Source: a virus
Virus record (IMG/VR): IMGVR_UViG_3300037504_000456
Location: 1 to 44,843 of that record
Direction: 5' to 3' (one strand)
Length of the DNA: 44,843 nt
Below are positions 1 to 8,492 of the stretch, in pieces (position 1 is the stretch's first letter; every line of letters starts with the position of its first letter). Position numbers and translations under genes: made by a program. The notes under the pieces are model-generated. The model saw only the letters and a list, made by a program, of their open reading frames with translations. It had not been told where the DNA came from and did no database searches.

Positions 1-145
1 CGCTCAATGGCACGGTTGCAGGCAACCCTACGTTTTCCGGCAACCCCTTATTCACGGGTACACCGGAATTCGACGATGTGACTTTGGACGGGATTGTCAC
101 TCCTACCAGTTCCGGGCGCATTCGGAAGCGAGTCGCAACCTATAC
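1..145. repeat. Left copy of the terminal overlap (circular genome)
   Basis: Bases 1-126 are identical to 44699-44824. Bases 127-145 match 44825-44843 except at 127, 131, 135 and 143. This is the signature of a circular or circularly permuted genome assembled past its own start. The four differences cluster at the very end of the overlap and two of them change an amino acid of the fibre (Lys/Arg and Ala/Thr). Population variation is more likely than random error, but a long true terminal repeat cannot be excluded. Confidence 0.9.
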
Positions 146-437
146 CGCGGACACGAATCAGAACATCTCGGTATCGTCCGCGGATGTACACATTCAGGAG
201 GACACTCACCTTAGCACTGACGGCCGCGCATGGGTTCTTAACACCGGAACCGGTGACGGTGATACGATGAAGATGGTTAATCTGGACGAGAACTACTACA
301 TCAACGTGCAGCCGATTAGTGGGATGTCAGGCGGGATTGACATCAAAAACGGGACCGGGTACCCGACCGCGATCGAAGTGACCTGGTCAAATAGTGTCGG
401 CAGCTGGGTCCTTTCTGGTAGCAGCTACACGAACTAA
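1..437 (+). CDS. Tail fibre protein, C-terminal part (gene continues from 44335)
   Basis: This is the 3' part of the gene that begins at 44335. The reading frame (codons starting at base 3) continues that gene exactly across the circular junction and gives a product of about 266 residues. The first residues here continue the degenerate repeat of the form F-S-G-N-P-x-F-x-G-x-P. After it come a short spacer and a compact C-terminal region rich in Gly, Asn and Thr, typical of beta-rich fibre tips. An ATG at 78 is only an internal Met. It ends 4 bases before the primase-helicase start, so the late operon runs straight into the replication genes with no visible terminator. It probably takes part in host recognition, judged from its position after the baseplate genes and from its composition. 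No named family was recognised. Confidence 0.75.
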   Translation, partial: LNGTVAGNPTFSGNPLFTGTPEFDDVTLDGIVTPTSSGRIRKRVATYTADTNQNISVSSADVHIQEDTHLSTDGRAWVLNTGTGDGDTMKMVNLDENYYINVQPISGMSGGIDIKNGTGYPTAIEVTWSNSVGSWVLSGSSYTN

Positions 438-441
438 GTGG

Positions 442-2760
442 ATGTACACGCACTTTCCGCGGCTGAGAGAAACCGATCGCACCGAAGCGCGATCGACTGA
501 CCTACTAACAGATCTCCTGGAAGCCGAGCACATCGTCACGGAAGCGAAAGACGTCGCGCCACTATTCGGCCCCTACGAGTTAGAACCTGGCGCGTCTCGT
601 GGCAACAGTGGCGTGGTCGCGGTGCATTATGCGGTTCTTGATTTCGACGGACCAGATCATGAAGGTCTGGATGCGGATCAGACCGAGGATGTGATCCGCT
701 CGCTCGAAGGCTTCGAGGTGGCGATCGCGAGCAGTTACGGCAACACATCCGAGCGCGCGAAATTCCGCGCCGTCTTGAGGCTAGCGCGTCCCGTCGATCC
801 GGGTGAATGGGGTCATGTGTTCCGTCGCCTGGGGGAGCAATTTCCCGCACGAGATTCCAACCCGTCGGCGGTCGGTCAAGCATATTACTGGCCTTCGTGC
901 CCGTCTGAGCACCGGGACGCGGCATTCCAGATCCACCTCGAGGGGCGGCCTTGGGATCCGGACGAAGTGTCCGACAACCCTACCCCCCGAGCCGCTCCTG
1001 AGAAGCCTGCCCCACCAACCTCGGGAGCACCTATCGCGAGAGAGGCGCTCAGCCGCTTGATAAAGCGGCTCCAGGGTTCGTCGGACCCGGGGCGCCACGA
1101 CGTTGCGAGAATGCTCTCAGCCATTCGTGAGGGGGTCTCATTCGCCGATCCAGGCAAGCGCGATGTCAGCCTGTTCTGCGTCGTGACGGAGCTCGCAAAG
1201 TCGTTCCGAGGAATCAAGCTCGAGACACTGCAAGCGACCTTACAGCAGTCGATCGATCGCATGGTCCAGGACGAGACGGACACCTTCGGGCGTGATTTAC
1301 CCTCGAAACTCGTCCGAGCTAACGAATACCTGCTGTCAGCAGATCGAGCGAAGGTCGTCCCGCCGACTGCTACGCGGATTGAGCCGCGGACGGTGAACGA
1401 GCTTTTCCAGTGCCTGGCGTTGGAAAAGGGTGAGGACCCGCTCAAGCATCTGATCCTGCAACACAATCGCGACATGTACCTCGCGACAAGCGACAAGACA
1501 TACGGACTGCAGTACGTCTACACGTCGAAAGAGGGCATTCTCCGTCAAGTGTCCGACAAGTTCGATCGCTTTGGTGTGGACCTATTCAAGAGGTCGGGGG
1601 ACGAGACTCGCCGGCTTCAACCTCAAGAATTGATCGACACATATGGCACGCCGATCGAAAGTGTGTCCTATTCATTCACTTCGAGGCAACCTATGATCAG
1701 ACGCAAAGGCGCGGAACGGAATCTTCTACTGCCGGCTGCACGCGAGCCCGAACCGATGCCCCAGTTCACTCAAGAGATCCACGACTGGCTGACGATACTA
1801 GGAGGCGGTTCGAGCCTACTACTAGACTGGGCAACGCTCGCACTGGACACTAGCAGACCGCTTGCGGCACTCGTCCTGCTAGGCACGCCAGGAACGGGTA
1901 AGAGCCTGTTCGCGCAGCAACTGGCGCGTTACTGGACGCGAGACTCACCACCGACGCTTGATGACGCGCTCGGGGGGAAGGGCGGCTTCAACGAGATCTT
2001 ACTCTCGTGTCCGCTCGTGTTTGCGGATGAGGGGCAGATCCCCCGAGACCGTAGGGAGCAACCACGCTCGCGTGAGATCCGAGAACTCGTGCAGAAAGGC
2101 AAGCATACGATCAACGCGAAACACCGTGCGCCGTCTTATCTCGAAGGGTATCCCCGCATCATCATCGCGGCGAACAACGATAACGTCCTAGACTTCGGTG
2201 AGGCGCTATCCGCCGACGACATTGAGGCTATCCGGCAACGGCTCCGCGTCGTGAATGTCGGACAAGAGGCCGCAGATTTTCTTAAGCAGCAGGACATAGT
2301 CGGTTGGGTTAAAGACAATCTCATCGCCAAACACGTCGCATGGTACGCGGAGGAAATGGATGTGGTGCACCAGGGGCGGTTCGGAATCCCTCCCGACGAT
2401 GCAGGTCTGTTGCAATTCTCATTCGGGCTCCAGGGCGCAGTGTTCGAGTGGTTAGTGAAGTCGATCATGCACCCGAACCGAGTCCGCCTCGGGACCGTGG
2501 TAGACCAGGACCGACACGTAGTTAGGGTTCGGATGGTTGATATTGAATCGTACTGGACCCATTTTCTCGAGCGCGGGAAACCGACAATCTCATCGATCGC
2601 AAGGGCTGTAAGCCCTTATGTCGTCAAGGGGTCTGGCACAATCGAAATCCCATGGCATGCGATTTTGCGTTGGGTCGAGCGGTCGAACTATTGCAGTGCA
2701 GACGAAATCGTCAACGCTTTGCTGAATTACGGTAGCCAGCGGACGCTTGTGGCTGTATAG
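442..2760 (+). CDS. Primase-helicase (AEP-like primase plus P-loop helicase)
   Basis: A 772-residue replication protein. The N-terminal part has an LDFDG acidic motif near residue 65, followed by a segment with SSYGN and KFRAVLRL, which resembles the catalytic core of archaeo-eukaryotic type primases. The C-terminal part carries a Walker A motif GTPGTGKS (481-488) and a Walker B-like LVFADEG near residue 523, as in superfamily 3 or DUF5906-type phage helicases. It would unwind DNA and prime synthesis for the family A polymerase encoded downstream. I chose ATG 442, just after the fibre stop, rather than an upstream ATG at 394 that would overlap the fibre gene by 44 bases. The helicase assignment is firm. 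The primase assignment rests on motif spacing only. Confidence 0.8.
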   Translation: MYTHFPRLRETDRTEARSTDLLTDLLEAEHIVTEAKDVAPLFGPYELEPGASRGNSGVVAVHYAVLDFDGPDHEGLDADQTEDVIRSLEGFEVAIASSYGNTSERAKFRAVLRLARPVDPGEWGHVFRRLGEQFPARDSNPSAVGQAYYWPSCPSEHRDAAFQIHLEGRPWDPDEVSDNPTPRAAPEKPAPPTSGAPIAREALSRLIKRLQGSSDPGRHDVARMLSAIREGVSFADPGKRDVSLFCVVTELAKSFRGIKLETLQATLQQSIDRMVQDETDTFGRDLPSKLVRANEYLLSADRAKVVPPTATRIEPRTVNELFQCLALEKGEDPLKHLILQHNRDMYLATSDKTYGLQYVYTSKEGILRQVSDKFDRFGVDLFKRSGDETRRLQPQELIDTYGTPIESVSYSFTSRQPMIRRKGAERNLLLPAAREPEPMPQFTQEIHDWLTILGGGSSLLLDWATLALDTSRPLAALVLLGTPGTGKSLFAQQLARYWTRDSPPTLDDALGGKGGFNEILLSCPLVFADEGQIPRDRREQPRSREIRELVQKGKHTINAKHRAPSYLEGYPRIIIAANNDNVLDFGEALSADDIEAIRQRLRVVNVGQEAADFLKQQDIVGWVKDNLIAKHVAWYAEEMDVVHQGRFGIPPDDAGLLQFSFGLQGAVFEWLVKSIMHPNRVRLGTVVDQDRHVVRVRMVDIESYWTHFLERGKPTISSIARAVSPYVVKGSGTIEIPWHAILRWVERSNYCSADEIVNALLNYGSQRTLVAV

Positions 2761-2786
2761 TCCAACGCACACGAACACGAACCGCC

Positions 2787-3899
2787 ATGGCTAGAGGAAT
2801 TTCAATTTCCCAAGTGAATAACTGGGAACGCTGCCCACGTAAATGGGGCTTTGACAAGCTCGCTCGCGTACCACGTAAGCCGAGCGACGCGCTTGCCTTC
2901 GGGACTAATTTGCACGCGCAGGGGGAGCGTTGGCAGACGAACAGGACCGCGCCGGACGCGACGACGGTTGAGGGCCGACTATTGGCGAGGGGGCTACACC
3001 TGCTCCCCACCCCAGGCACGGCAATCGTTGAAGCACCCCTTCAGTGGTCCGTTGACGGGGTCGATTTCTACGGGATTCCTGATTTCGTCGTCCCGAAAAC
3101 GAATACGATCGGGGACCTGAAGACGATTGGCAATCGACGGTACGCATACACTAGTGAGACGATTCGTGGCGACCCGCAAGCGCTCGTGTACACCGCAGCT
3201 TGCGCGAGCGAATACGGCTTCGGGGATTCGACCGAACTGAAGTGGGTATATTTCCCGAAGCGCGGTGGCAACCCGTGGCCGGTCGTCGCTCTAATCGATA
3301 CCGCATCCGCCATCCGCGCAGTCGAGCGGACGATCGTGCCTGTAGCGCGACTGCTCCGAGACCTACGCGCGGAGCGAGACCAGCGCCCCGATGAAATCGG
3401 GACGGTTGATTGGTGTAATGTAAACCTGCCTGCGGACCCTGAATCCTGCGATCATGTGGGAATGTGGTGCGATGCAGCAGAGGTTTGCAGTTTGAAAAGA
3501 GATCCAAGTAAGAAAGGATTGCATATCATGTCAGAATCAGCAGCAGAGAGAATCGCACGAATCAAGGCCGAGGCTGCGAAGCGGAAGGAAGAACGTCAAG
3601 CGGCACCGGCACCTGAACCCGCCCCGGCACCGGCACCCGCGCCAGCTCCGGCACCCGCGCCAGCGCCCGAACCGGCACCGGCACCCGCACCAGCGCCCGA
3701 GCCCACCCCCGCCGAACCGGCACCCGCGCCTGAGCCCACCCCCGCCGAACCGGCACCCGCGCCAGCGCCCGAGCCCACCCCCGCCGAACCGGCACCCGCC
3801 CATGCATCGGGAGCGGATCTAGGCGCCACGATCGCCAGGGCCGCGCAGATTGCTGACGGAATGGGCCTCCGTCTCGAGATCCGAATCACCAAGGGCTAG
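2787..3899 (+). CDS. PD-(D/E)XK (Cas4/RecB-like) exonuclease with Pro/Ala-rich tail
   Basis: A 370-residue protein. The first 230 residues show the PD-(D/E)XK nuclease pattern: S-x-S...CPRKW (Cys16), E82, GIPDF (Asp99), GDLKT (Asp110 and Lys112) and PQALVY (Gln131). Four cysteines lie between about residues 206 and 231. Together with Cys16 they could hold an iron-sulfur cluster, as in Cas4/AddB-type nucleases, although this is inferred. Residues about 247-270 are a charged helix, followed by about 70 residues of Pro-Ala-Glu repeats and a short basic C-terminus. It probably processes DNA ends during replication or recombination beside the helicase that follows 2 bases later. The tail is unusual for the family and has its own plausible internal start (3528). 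Confidence 0.8.
   Translation: MARGISISQVNNWERCPRKWGFDKLARVPRKPSDALAFGTNLHAQGERWQTNRTAPDATTVEGRLLARGLHLLPTPGTAIVEAPLQWSVDGVDFYGIPDFVVPKTNTIGDLKTIGNRRYAYTSETIRGDPQALVYTAACASEYGFGDSTELKWVYFPKRGGNPWPVVALIDTASAIRAVERTIVPVARLLRDLRAERDQRPDEIGTVDWCNVNLPADPESCDHVGMWCDAAEVCSLKRDPSKKGLHIMSESAAERIARIKAEAAKRKEERQAAPAPEPAPAPAPAPAPAPAPAPEPAPAPAPAPEPTPAEPAPAPEPTPAEPAPAPAPEPTPAEPAPAHASGADLGATIARAAQIADGMGLRLEIRITKG
3528..3899 (+). CDS. Possible internally started Pro/Ala-rich protein
   Basis: An ATG at 3528, in frame with the nuclease gene, is preceded by AAGAAAGGA ending 8 bases upstream, a better ribosome binding site than most in this genome. The product would be 123 residues: a charged helical head (SESAAERIARIKAEAAKRKE), about 70 residues of Pro-Ala-Glu repeats, and a short C-terminus. 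It could be a separate protein made alongside the full-length nuclease, or a formerly separate gene now fused to it. Function unknown. The start is inferred only from the sequence. Confidence 0.4.
   Translation: MSESAAERIARIKAEAAKRKEERQAAPAPEPAPAPAPAPAPAPAPAPEPAPAPAPAPEPTPAEPAPAPEPTPAEPAPAPAPEPTPAEPAPAHASGADLGATIARAAQIADGMGLRLEIRITKG
3599..3806 (+). repeat. Low-complexity Pro-Ala-Glu coding repeat
   Basis: GC-rich tandem sequence built from CCGGCACC/CCCGCGCCAG-type units. It encodes PAPAPA runs and at least three near-identical blocks of the form EPTPAEPAPAP. Such repeats change length by slippage or unequal recombination. The encoded polypeptide should be extended and flexible, acting as a linker or tether. 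Confidence 0.85.
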
Positions 3900-3901
3900 T
3901 C

Positions 3902-5536
3902 GTGAACCGCATCGCCAAGCTCCCTGGGCGGGATTGGACCGCATCGGCTCCTGCAATCGCCGCGACGCTCACTGACGCGTTGCGGACGAATGCGGGTACG
4001 ATGCGTCTCCGCCCCGTTCAGGGTGCGGCGCTAGCGGAGATTGAGCGCTGCCAAGGAGCCTTCCTTCACATTCTCGTCGGCGGAGGTAAGACGATCATCT
4101 CAGGGCTCGCGGCGGCGATTTTGAAATCGTCCAGGCCCATGCTCTTGGTCCCCGGCAAGCTAGTCGATCGCACCTACACACAATTTGAAAAGCTGCGCTT
4201 GCATTGGCAGATCCCTCACAGTATCCAAATCGTCTCGTATAGTAGACTCGGGAGGTCCGAGCATCACGATCTGCTAGAGGCGTATCAACCCGATCTCATC
4301 GTGGCGGACGAAGGTCACAAGCTCAAGCGGGTGACTCAATCGGCCGTTGCAAGGCGTGTTGCGAGATACATGTCGGAGCACCCGACGACGAGGTTCGTCT
4401 GCATGTCGGGTACGTTGACGAAAGGATCGATCCTAGACTACGCGCACCTGCTGACTTGGGCGCTCCGTTCGCGCGCACCCGTTCCGGCAAACGTTGAAGA
4501 GCAGGCCCTTTGGGCTTCAGTGCTTGATGCTGCCCCGGAGCGCGCCGACGAAGACCCCGACCTCGATGCGCTCACTCCGGCGTTAGGCGTGTGTCGGACA
4601 GTCCGCGAAGCGCGTGCTAGATACTGCGAACGGCTGACGAAAACGCCCGGTGTCATCATTACCGCCGATCAGTTTGATGACGTGCCGCTACGGATTCATG
4701 TGCGAGACCTGCCTGAGTCCGACAACCCGGACATGATTGAAGCGTGGCAGACGCTCCGGAAATTCGGAGAGGCACCCGACGGTTGGATCATGCTTGACCA
4801 GTTCGAGATGTGGCGCGCAGCAAGCGAGATGTCGCTTGGTTTCTGCTACATCCGAGACCCTCGCCCCCCGAAACCGTGGTTTGACGAACGACGCAAGTGG
4901 GCAAGGTTCATCCGGCAGACGATCGCTGAATCCGGCGAATATGACTCGCCGAAGCAAGTCGAGGACGTGGTTACGGAGGGTGCGCTGTACTATGATCGTT
5001 ACGATGATTGGAAGCGAATCGAGCCTACCTACGTCCCCCACACAGTGCCGCACTGGCTCTCAGAGCATGCGATCGATGAGGCAATCGGATGGGCGCTTGA
5101 AGCGGCTACTGAGAAAGCGCCCCACGGTACGGGGTTGATATGGTGCAAGCATTCTGCGTTCGCTGAACGACTGAGAGATTGCACAGGGTGGCCCTACTAT
5201 GCTAGTAAGGGTATCGACGCCAGGACGGGCGTGTATATCGAAGATGCGGACCCGGACGTTCCGGCGATCGTGAGCGTGGATGCGAACCTTGAAGGTCGGG
5301 ACCTGCAATTTCTCTTCTCACGAAATCTGTTCACTTCACCGCTAGACGGTCAAGACCAGTGGGAGCAAGCCCTCGGCCGCACGCACCGGCCAGGCCAAAC
5401 GTCACCCGTCGCGGTGACGATCTGGATCGGGTGTCCCGAAAACGAGAGGGCGCTCGCGAAAGCGCTCGTGCAAGCTGATTACGCATTCCAGACCACCGGG
5501 CAAGAGCACAAGCTCCGGATGGCGGAATGGGTGTGA
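3902..5536 (+). CDS. SNF2/DEAD-like superfamily 2 helicase
   Basis: A 544-residue ATPase, read from GTG 3902 two bases after the nuclease stop. It carries LRPVQ (36-40, the Q-motif-like entry of SNF2 enzymes), Walker A VGGGKT (59-64), a DEGH box (136-139) and motif III MSGTLTKG. In the C-terminal RecA-like domain there is LEGRDLQ and motif VI with QALGRTHRPGQ, the SNF2-type arginine finger. It would translocate on duplex DNA, or remodel protein-DNA complexes, during phage replication or recombination. Its tight coupling to the nuclease suggests the two work together. Confidence 0.85.
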   Translation: MNRIAKLPGRDWTASAPAIAATLTDALRTNAGTMRLRPVQGAALAEIERCQGAFLHILVGGGKTIISGLAAAILKSSRPMLLVPGKLVDRTYTQFEKLRLHWQIPHSIQIVSYSRLGRSEHHDLLEAYQPDLIVADEGHKLKRVTQSAVARRVARYMSEHPTTRFVCMSGTLTKGSILDYAHLLTWALRSRAPVPANVEEQALWASVLDAAPERADEDPDLDALTPALGVCRTVREARARYCERLTKTPGVIITADQFDDVPLRIHVRDLPESDNPDMIEAWQTLRKFGEAPDGWIMLDQFEMWRAASEMSLGFCYIRDPRPPKPWFDERRKWARFIRQTIAESGEYDSPKQVEDVVTEGALYYDRYDDWKRIEPTYVPHTVPHWLSEHAIDEAIGWALEAATEKAPHGTGLIWCKHSAFAERLRDCTGWPYYASKGIDARTGVYIEDADPDVPAIVSVDANLEGRDLQFLFSRNLFTSPLDGQDQWEQALGRTHRPGQTSPVAVTIWIGCPENERALAKALVQADYAFQTTGQEHKLRMAEWV

Positions 5537-5560
5537 CCAACAACAATAGGAGAACAGCAA

Positions 5561-6022
5561 ATGTCAGACGTTGATTTGGATGATGACAAGGTCGCGAACT
5601 ATGGTGACATGACCCCGTTCCTTCCGTGGGGCCCGGGGAAGTATCTCACACTCTTCAGGGGTGTGACGATGGCGCGGAACGCGCAAGGCGAGCGGAGTTT
5701 CATGACCTACTTCGAAATCCTCGAGTCCAGCCGTGAAGACGTGGCGCCGGAAGACATCAGGGCAGTGCGGTGTAAGATCGATGCGGAGGGCTGGAAGAAG
5801 AATGTCGAGCGCGGCAAGCTACGAAAGATCATGCTCGCCGTCGAAGACCTGCCACCGGATCCGGACACCTCGGTCAATCCGGTCCTCAGCAAGTGGCGGG
5901 ATATCGGCGAAGATGCCGCCCAGCATGGCGTCATTGTCGAAATCGTCGCGTTCAATCGTAAGACGAAGAACGGCGCCGAGATCACGGAATACAACTTCCG
6001 CAACGCGACGGGGGATGCATGA
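5561..6022 (+). CDS. Hypothetical replication protein, possible ssDNA-binding
   Basis: A 153-residue acidic-headed protein with a clear AGGAG ribosome binding site ending 11 bases upstream. It contains alternating beta segments (YLTLFRGV, SFMTYFEIL, GVIVEIVAF) and ends in YNFRNATGDA. The overall pattern recalls phage ssDNA-binding proteins or DUF669-type proteins, and its position between helicase and polymerase genes fits that role. No decisive motif is visible, so the function is an inference from context. Confidence 0.45.
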   Translation: MSDVDLDDDKVANYGDMTPFLPWGPGKYLTLFRGVTMARNAQGERSFMTYFEILESSREDVAPEDIRAVRCKIDAEGWKKNVERGKLRKIMLAVEDLPPDPDTSVNPVLSKWRDIGEDAAQHGVIVEIVAFNRKTKNGAEITEYNFRNATGDA

Positions 6023-6309
6023 CTGATGATATCCGAGAGAAGCGGCTCGTGTTCGATGAGCATCGTCTCGAGCAGCGGCTCGTAGGACTGGCGCATCTGG
6101 CGGCGGATCTGTCGCTCAAGTGTGAGCGGCAGTTCGAACGCATTGAGGACCTCGAGGAGACGGTGGTGCGACAGAAGCAAGAAATCACGAAAGCTCAAGT
6201 AGCGCTCGCGGCCCGCGAGCAAGAGGTGTCGGACTTGCGGGCTGCGCTCGCGGCCCGCGAGCAAGATGTGTCGGACCTGCGGGATGCACTTGGAGCCCAA
6301 ACCGAGTAA
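6019..6309 (+). CDS. Coiled-coil protein with internal 14-residue repeat
   Basis: A 96-residue protein whose ATG overlaps the previous stop (ATGA), indicating translational coupling. Almost the whole chain is predicted coiled coil. Residues about 62-89 are two nearly identical 14-residue units of the form ALAAREQ-x-VSDLR-x, encoded by a 42-bp direct repeat. It has no catalytic motif and may be a structural or adaptor partner of the preceding gene product. Function unknown. Confidence 0.6.
   Translation: MTDDIREKRLVFDEHRLEQRLVGLAHLAADLSLKCERQFERIEDLEETVVRQKQEITKAQVALAAREQEVSDLRAALAAREQDVSDLRDALGAQTE
6202..6285 (+). repeat. Two tandem 42-bp units in the coiled-coil gene
   Basis: 6202-6243 and 6244-6285 differ at only a few positions, and a decayed third unit follows. 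The period is a multiple of 3, so the repeat extends the coiled coil without changing frame. Confidence 0.85.
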
Positions 6310-6316
6310 CTCCAAC

Positions 6317-6338
6317 GGCGGGGGTTACGGCCCCCGCC
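6317..6338 (+). terminator. Strong GC hairpin just before the polymerase start
   Basis: GGCGGGGG (6317-6324) and CCCCCGCC (6331-6338) form a perfect 8-bp stem with the loop TTACGG. No T-run follows, so it is not a standard intrinsic terminator. It ends 11 bases before the polymerase ATG and lies where a ribosome binding site should be. It may therefore limit translation or pause transcription. Confidence 0.5.
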
Positions 6339-6349
6339 TCTATCCAACC

Positions 6350-8224
6350 ATGATCTCCCTAGACCTTGAAACGGATCGGTTCGGCCTCGGGTACCAGGCC
6401 CCCATGCCGATCTGCTGCTCCGTAGCGTGGTGCGATGACCCCGATTCCGCGATCGTGTTCCGGCTCGTCCGGGACGGTGATCTAGATCCCGAAGCCGTCG
6501 AGACGGTGCGGTGTCTGTTCGCGACCGAGACCGTCACGGGCGTTAATATTGCGTTCGACGTGTTGTGCCTCGTTGAGTGGGGTTTCCTGCCGATTGATCT
6601 AGTACTCCAGAGGTACGCCCAAGGGTGCATCCTAGATGTCGGCGCACTTGAACGCATCGCTGAAATCCAGAAACAGACGACGCGAAAGGAGTTGTCTCTG
6701 GCGATGCTTTCCCGCGTCTACGGTGTGCAAATCGAGGTGGATAAGCACGCCACCGATGCGGACGGTGACGAGGTCAGGACGAGCTACGCGAAGCTGATCG
6801 GGTTGCACCCCGATGACTGGCCTGAAGAGTACCGGACCTACGCGCTTGGGGACGCGATTGCCGGGGCTCGCATCGTGTCTCGACAGATCGAGCGCCACGG
6901 TGAAAACATCGATCCAGACGACTGGGCAGAGCTCTCCCGCAAGTCGTTCTGGTTGAGGCAGATCAGCAACAATGGCCTCACAACAGATCCGGACCGTGTC
7001 GAGGCACTAGCGCGGCTCGCGAGCGAGCAACTCGAGACGCTGGGGGAAATCGCCCGGGAGTTCGGACTGATTCGCGAGGACGGTAGTCGAGACATGAAGG
7101 TGATCCGTGCTCGGGTCACGGAAGCGTATGACGACGTGCCACCGATGACGGAGGAACCTCGTCACCGGAAATCGCTCAAGCCATTCGTCCCGAACGTGAA
7201 AACGTCGAAGGACGTCCTGATTGAGTCCGGGGACCCGCTACTCGAAGCATTCGCCGAATATGGTGAATGGTTGGCGGTCGAGCGCAAAGACCTTGATTTT
7301 CTACGCCAATGGATCGTGCACACGAAATTTGGGCACGCGGACACTTTGCGCACAACTTCGGCGCGGCCGAACCTGCAAAACATCCGGCGCAAGGCGGGCA
7401 TTCGCGAATGTTTCGCGCCACGTGACCCGGCGCGCGCGCTCGTGACTGTGGACCACGGGGGGCTCGAATTGGGTACGCTAGCCCAGTGCTGTGTGACGTA
7501 CCTGGGCCGTTGGGACATGGCCGAGAAAATCAACCGAGGGGAGGACCTACACTCCCATGTGGGTTGTGAGATTCTAGGTACGGACTACCAATCGTTCCGT
7601 GAGCGAATCTCCCAAGGTGACCCCGAAGCCAAAAACGCACGCAATTGCGCGAAGGTTGTGAACTTCGGTTGCCCCGGTGGGATGTCTGCACCGACATTAA
7701 CTATCTACGCCAAACAAGCATACGGTCTCACCATCTCAACACAGTTCGCTCACACATTGGTAGACCATTGGCGATCGGCGAACCCGGACGGTGTGGCGTT
7801 TTTGGAGCACGTGCGGACCTACCGCATCGGCGAGCGGTATGACGTGCCGATACCCGGGACCAGGATTACCCGGCGTGGTTGCACGTACTGTTCCGCCTGC
7901 AACACATTTTTCCAGGGGCTCGGGGCCGTGGTGGAATCTCATGTCGGCTGGTTACTGACTCGGGCCGTGGCAGAGGGCGTCATACCCGGACGCCCAAAGA
8001 TCGTGAACTTCGTGCACGACGAATTCATTTTCGAGGTTGATCGAGATGCCGTGACCCAAGCCGGGGATATGATCGCGCTGATTATGGTCCGAGGCGCCAA
8101 GCGTCACCTGCCGAATGTTTTAATCAGGGCGGAACCAGCGGCTATGGTCAGATGGTCAAAAAAAGCGTTTGACAAGCGTGATGAATCGGGTAACCTCTTG
8201 GTGCACGGTTTAGATTACGGATGA
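6350..8224 (+). CDS. Family A DNA polymerase with 3'-5' exonuclease
   Basis: A 624-residue replicative polymerase. The exonuclease domain shows Exo I SLDLETD at the N-terminus, Exo II GVNIAFDV and Exo III YALGDAIAG. The polymerase domain has motif A with Asp368 and a nearby Glu (VDHGGLELG), motif B with Arg431, Lys435 and Phe439, and motif C with HDE (His556, Asp557). Motif A lacks the usual Tyr-Ser-Gln-Ile, and the O-helix position normally held by Tyr is Gly, so the nucleotide-binding pocket is atypical while the metal ligands are kept. I start at ATG 6350 because an upstream in-frame ATG (6266) lies inside the preceding gene and the exonuclease motif begins at once after 6350. No clear ribosome binding site precedes it. 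Confidence 0.88.
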   Translation: MISLDLETDRFGLGYQAPMPICCSVAWCDDPDSAIVFRLVRDGDLDPEAVETVRCLFATETVTGVNIAFDVLCLVEWGFLPIDLVLQRYAQGCILDVGALERIAEIQKQTTRKELSLAMLSRVYGVQIEVDKHATDADGDEVRTSYAKLIGLHPDDWPEEYRTYALGDAIAGARIVSRQIERHGENIDPDDWAELSRKSFWLRQISNNGLTTDPDRVEALARLASEQLETLGEIAREFGLIREDGSRDMKVIRARVTEAYDDVPPMTEEPRHRKSLKPFVPNVKTSKDVLIESGDPLLEAFAEYGEWLAVERKDLDFLRQWIVHTKFGHADTLRTTSARPNLQNIRRKAGIRECFAPRDPARALVTVDHGGLELGTLAQCCVTYLGRWDMAEKINRGEDLHSHVGCEILGTDYQSFRERISQGDPEAKNARNCAKVVNFGCPGGMSAPTLTIYAKQAYGLTISTQFAHTLVDHWRSANPDGVAFLEHVRTYRIGERYDVPIPGTRITRRGCTYCSACNTFFQGLGAVVESHVGWLLTRAVAEGVIPGRPKIVNFVHDEFIFEVDRDAVTQAGDMIALIMVRGAKRHLPNVLIRAEPAAMVRWSKKAFDKRDESGNLLVHGLDYG

Positions 8225-8243
8225 TGAACGGAGAAAACGAACG

Positions 8244-8492
8244 ATGATGGTCATAACCCGAGAATACCTACGCGAGCGCGGTGCATGTTACAGCGACGAG
8301 GATATTGCCGATCTCGTTCCACCCGAGGGGGTGACACCGCTCCAGGTGTGCGACGCAGACCACGTCCCATCGGAGGATCGCCTATGGGTACTGTTGCACA
8401 CGGATTTTCTGCCCGAACGCACCTTGTGGCTGTTCGCGGGCTATTGGGTCGAGATTGCAGAAGTCCGTGCAGCGTTGGAGGCGGGACGATGA
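8244..8492 (+). CDS. Short Ala-repeat family paralogue (copy 1, internally deleted)
   Basis: An 82-residue protein whose first 60 residues closely match the N-termini of the proteins at 8489 and 16542 (ITREYL...LVPPEG.TPLQVC...EDRLWVLLHTDF.PE). The middle region and the whole Ala-rich repeat are absent. The sequence jumps from a 'LFAGYW' segment directly to the conserved end 'IAEVRAALE'. It therefore looks like a deletion derivative of a full-length copy that stayed in frame. The family resembles proteins annotated as Imm-5-like 'putative immunity protein', a label I recall but cannot verify here. A GGAG lies about 10 bases upstream. Confidence 0.65.
   Translation: MMVITREYLRERGACYSDEDIADLVPPEGVTPLQVCDADHVPSEDRLWVLLHTDFLPERTLWLFAGYWVEIAEVRAALEAGR

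Noticed and set aside
885-1496. A 203-codon minus-strand open frame
   Set aside because: Ser/Arg-rich shadow of the primase-helicase gene, which has clear motifs on the + strand.
3537-3892. Minus-strand frames rich in Gly/Ala/Arg opposite the Pro/Ala repeat
   Set aside because: Low-complexity shadows of the GC-rich repeat, with no ribosome binding site and no conserved pattern.
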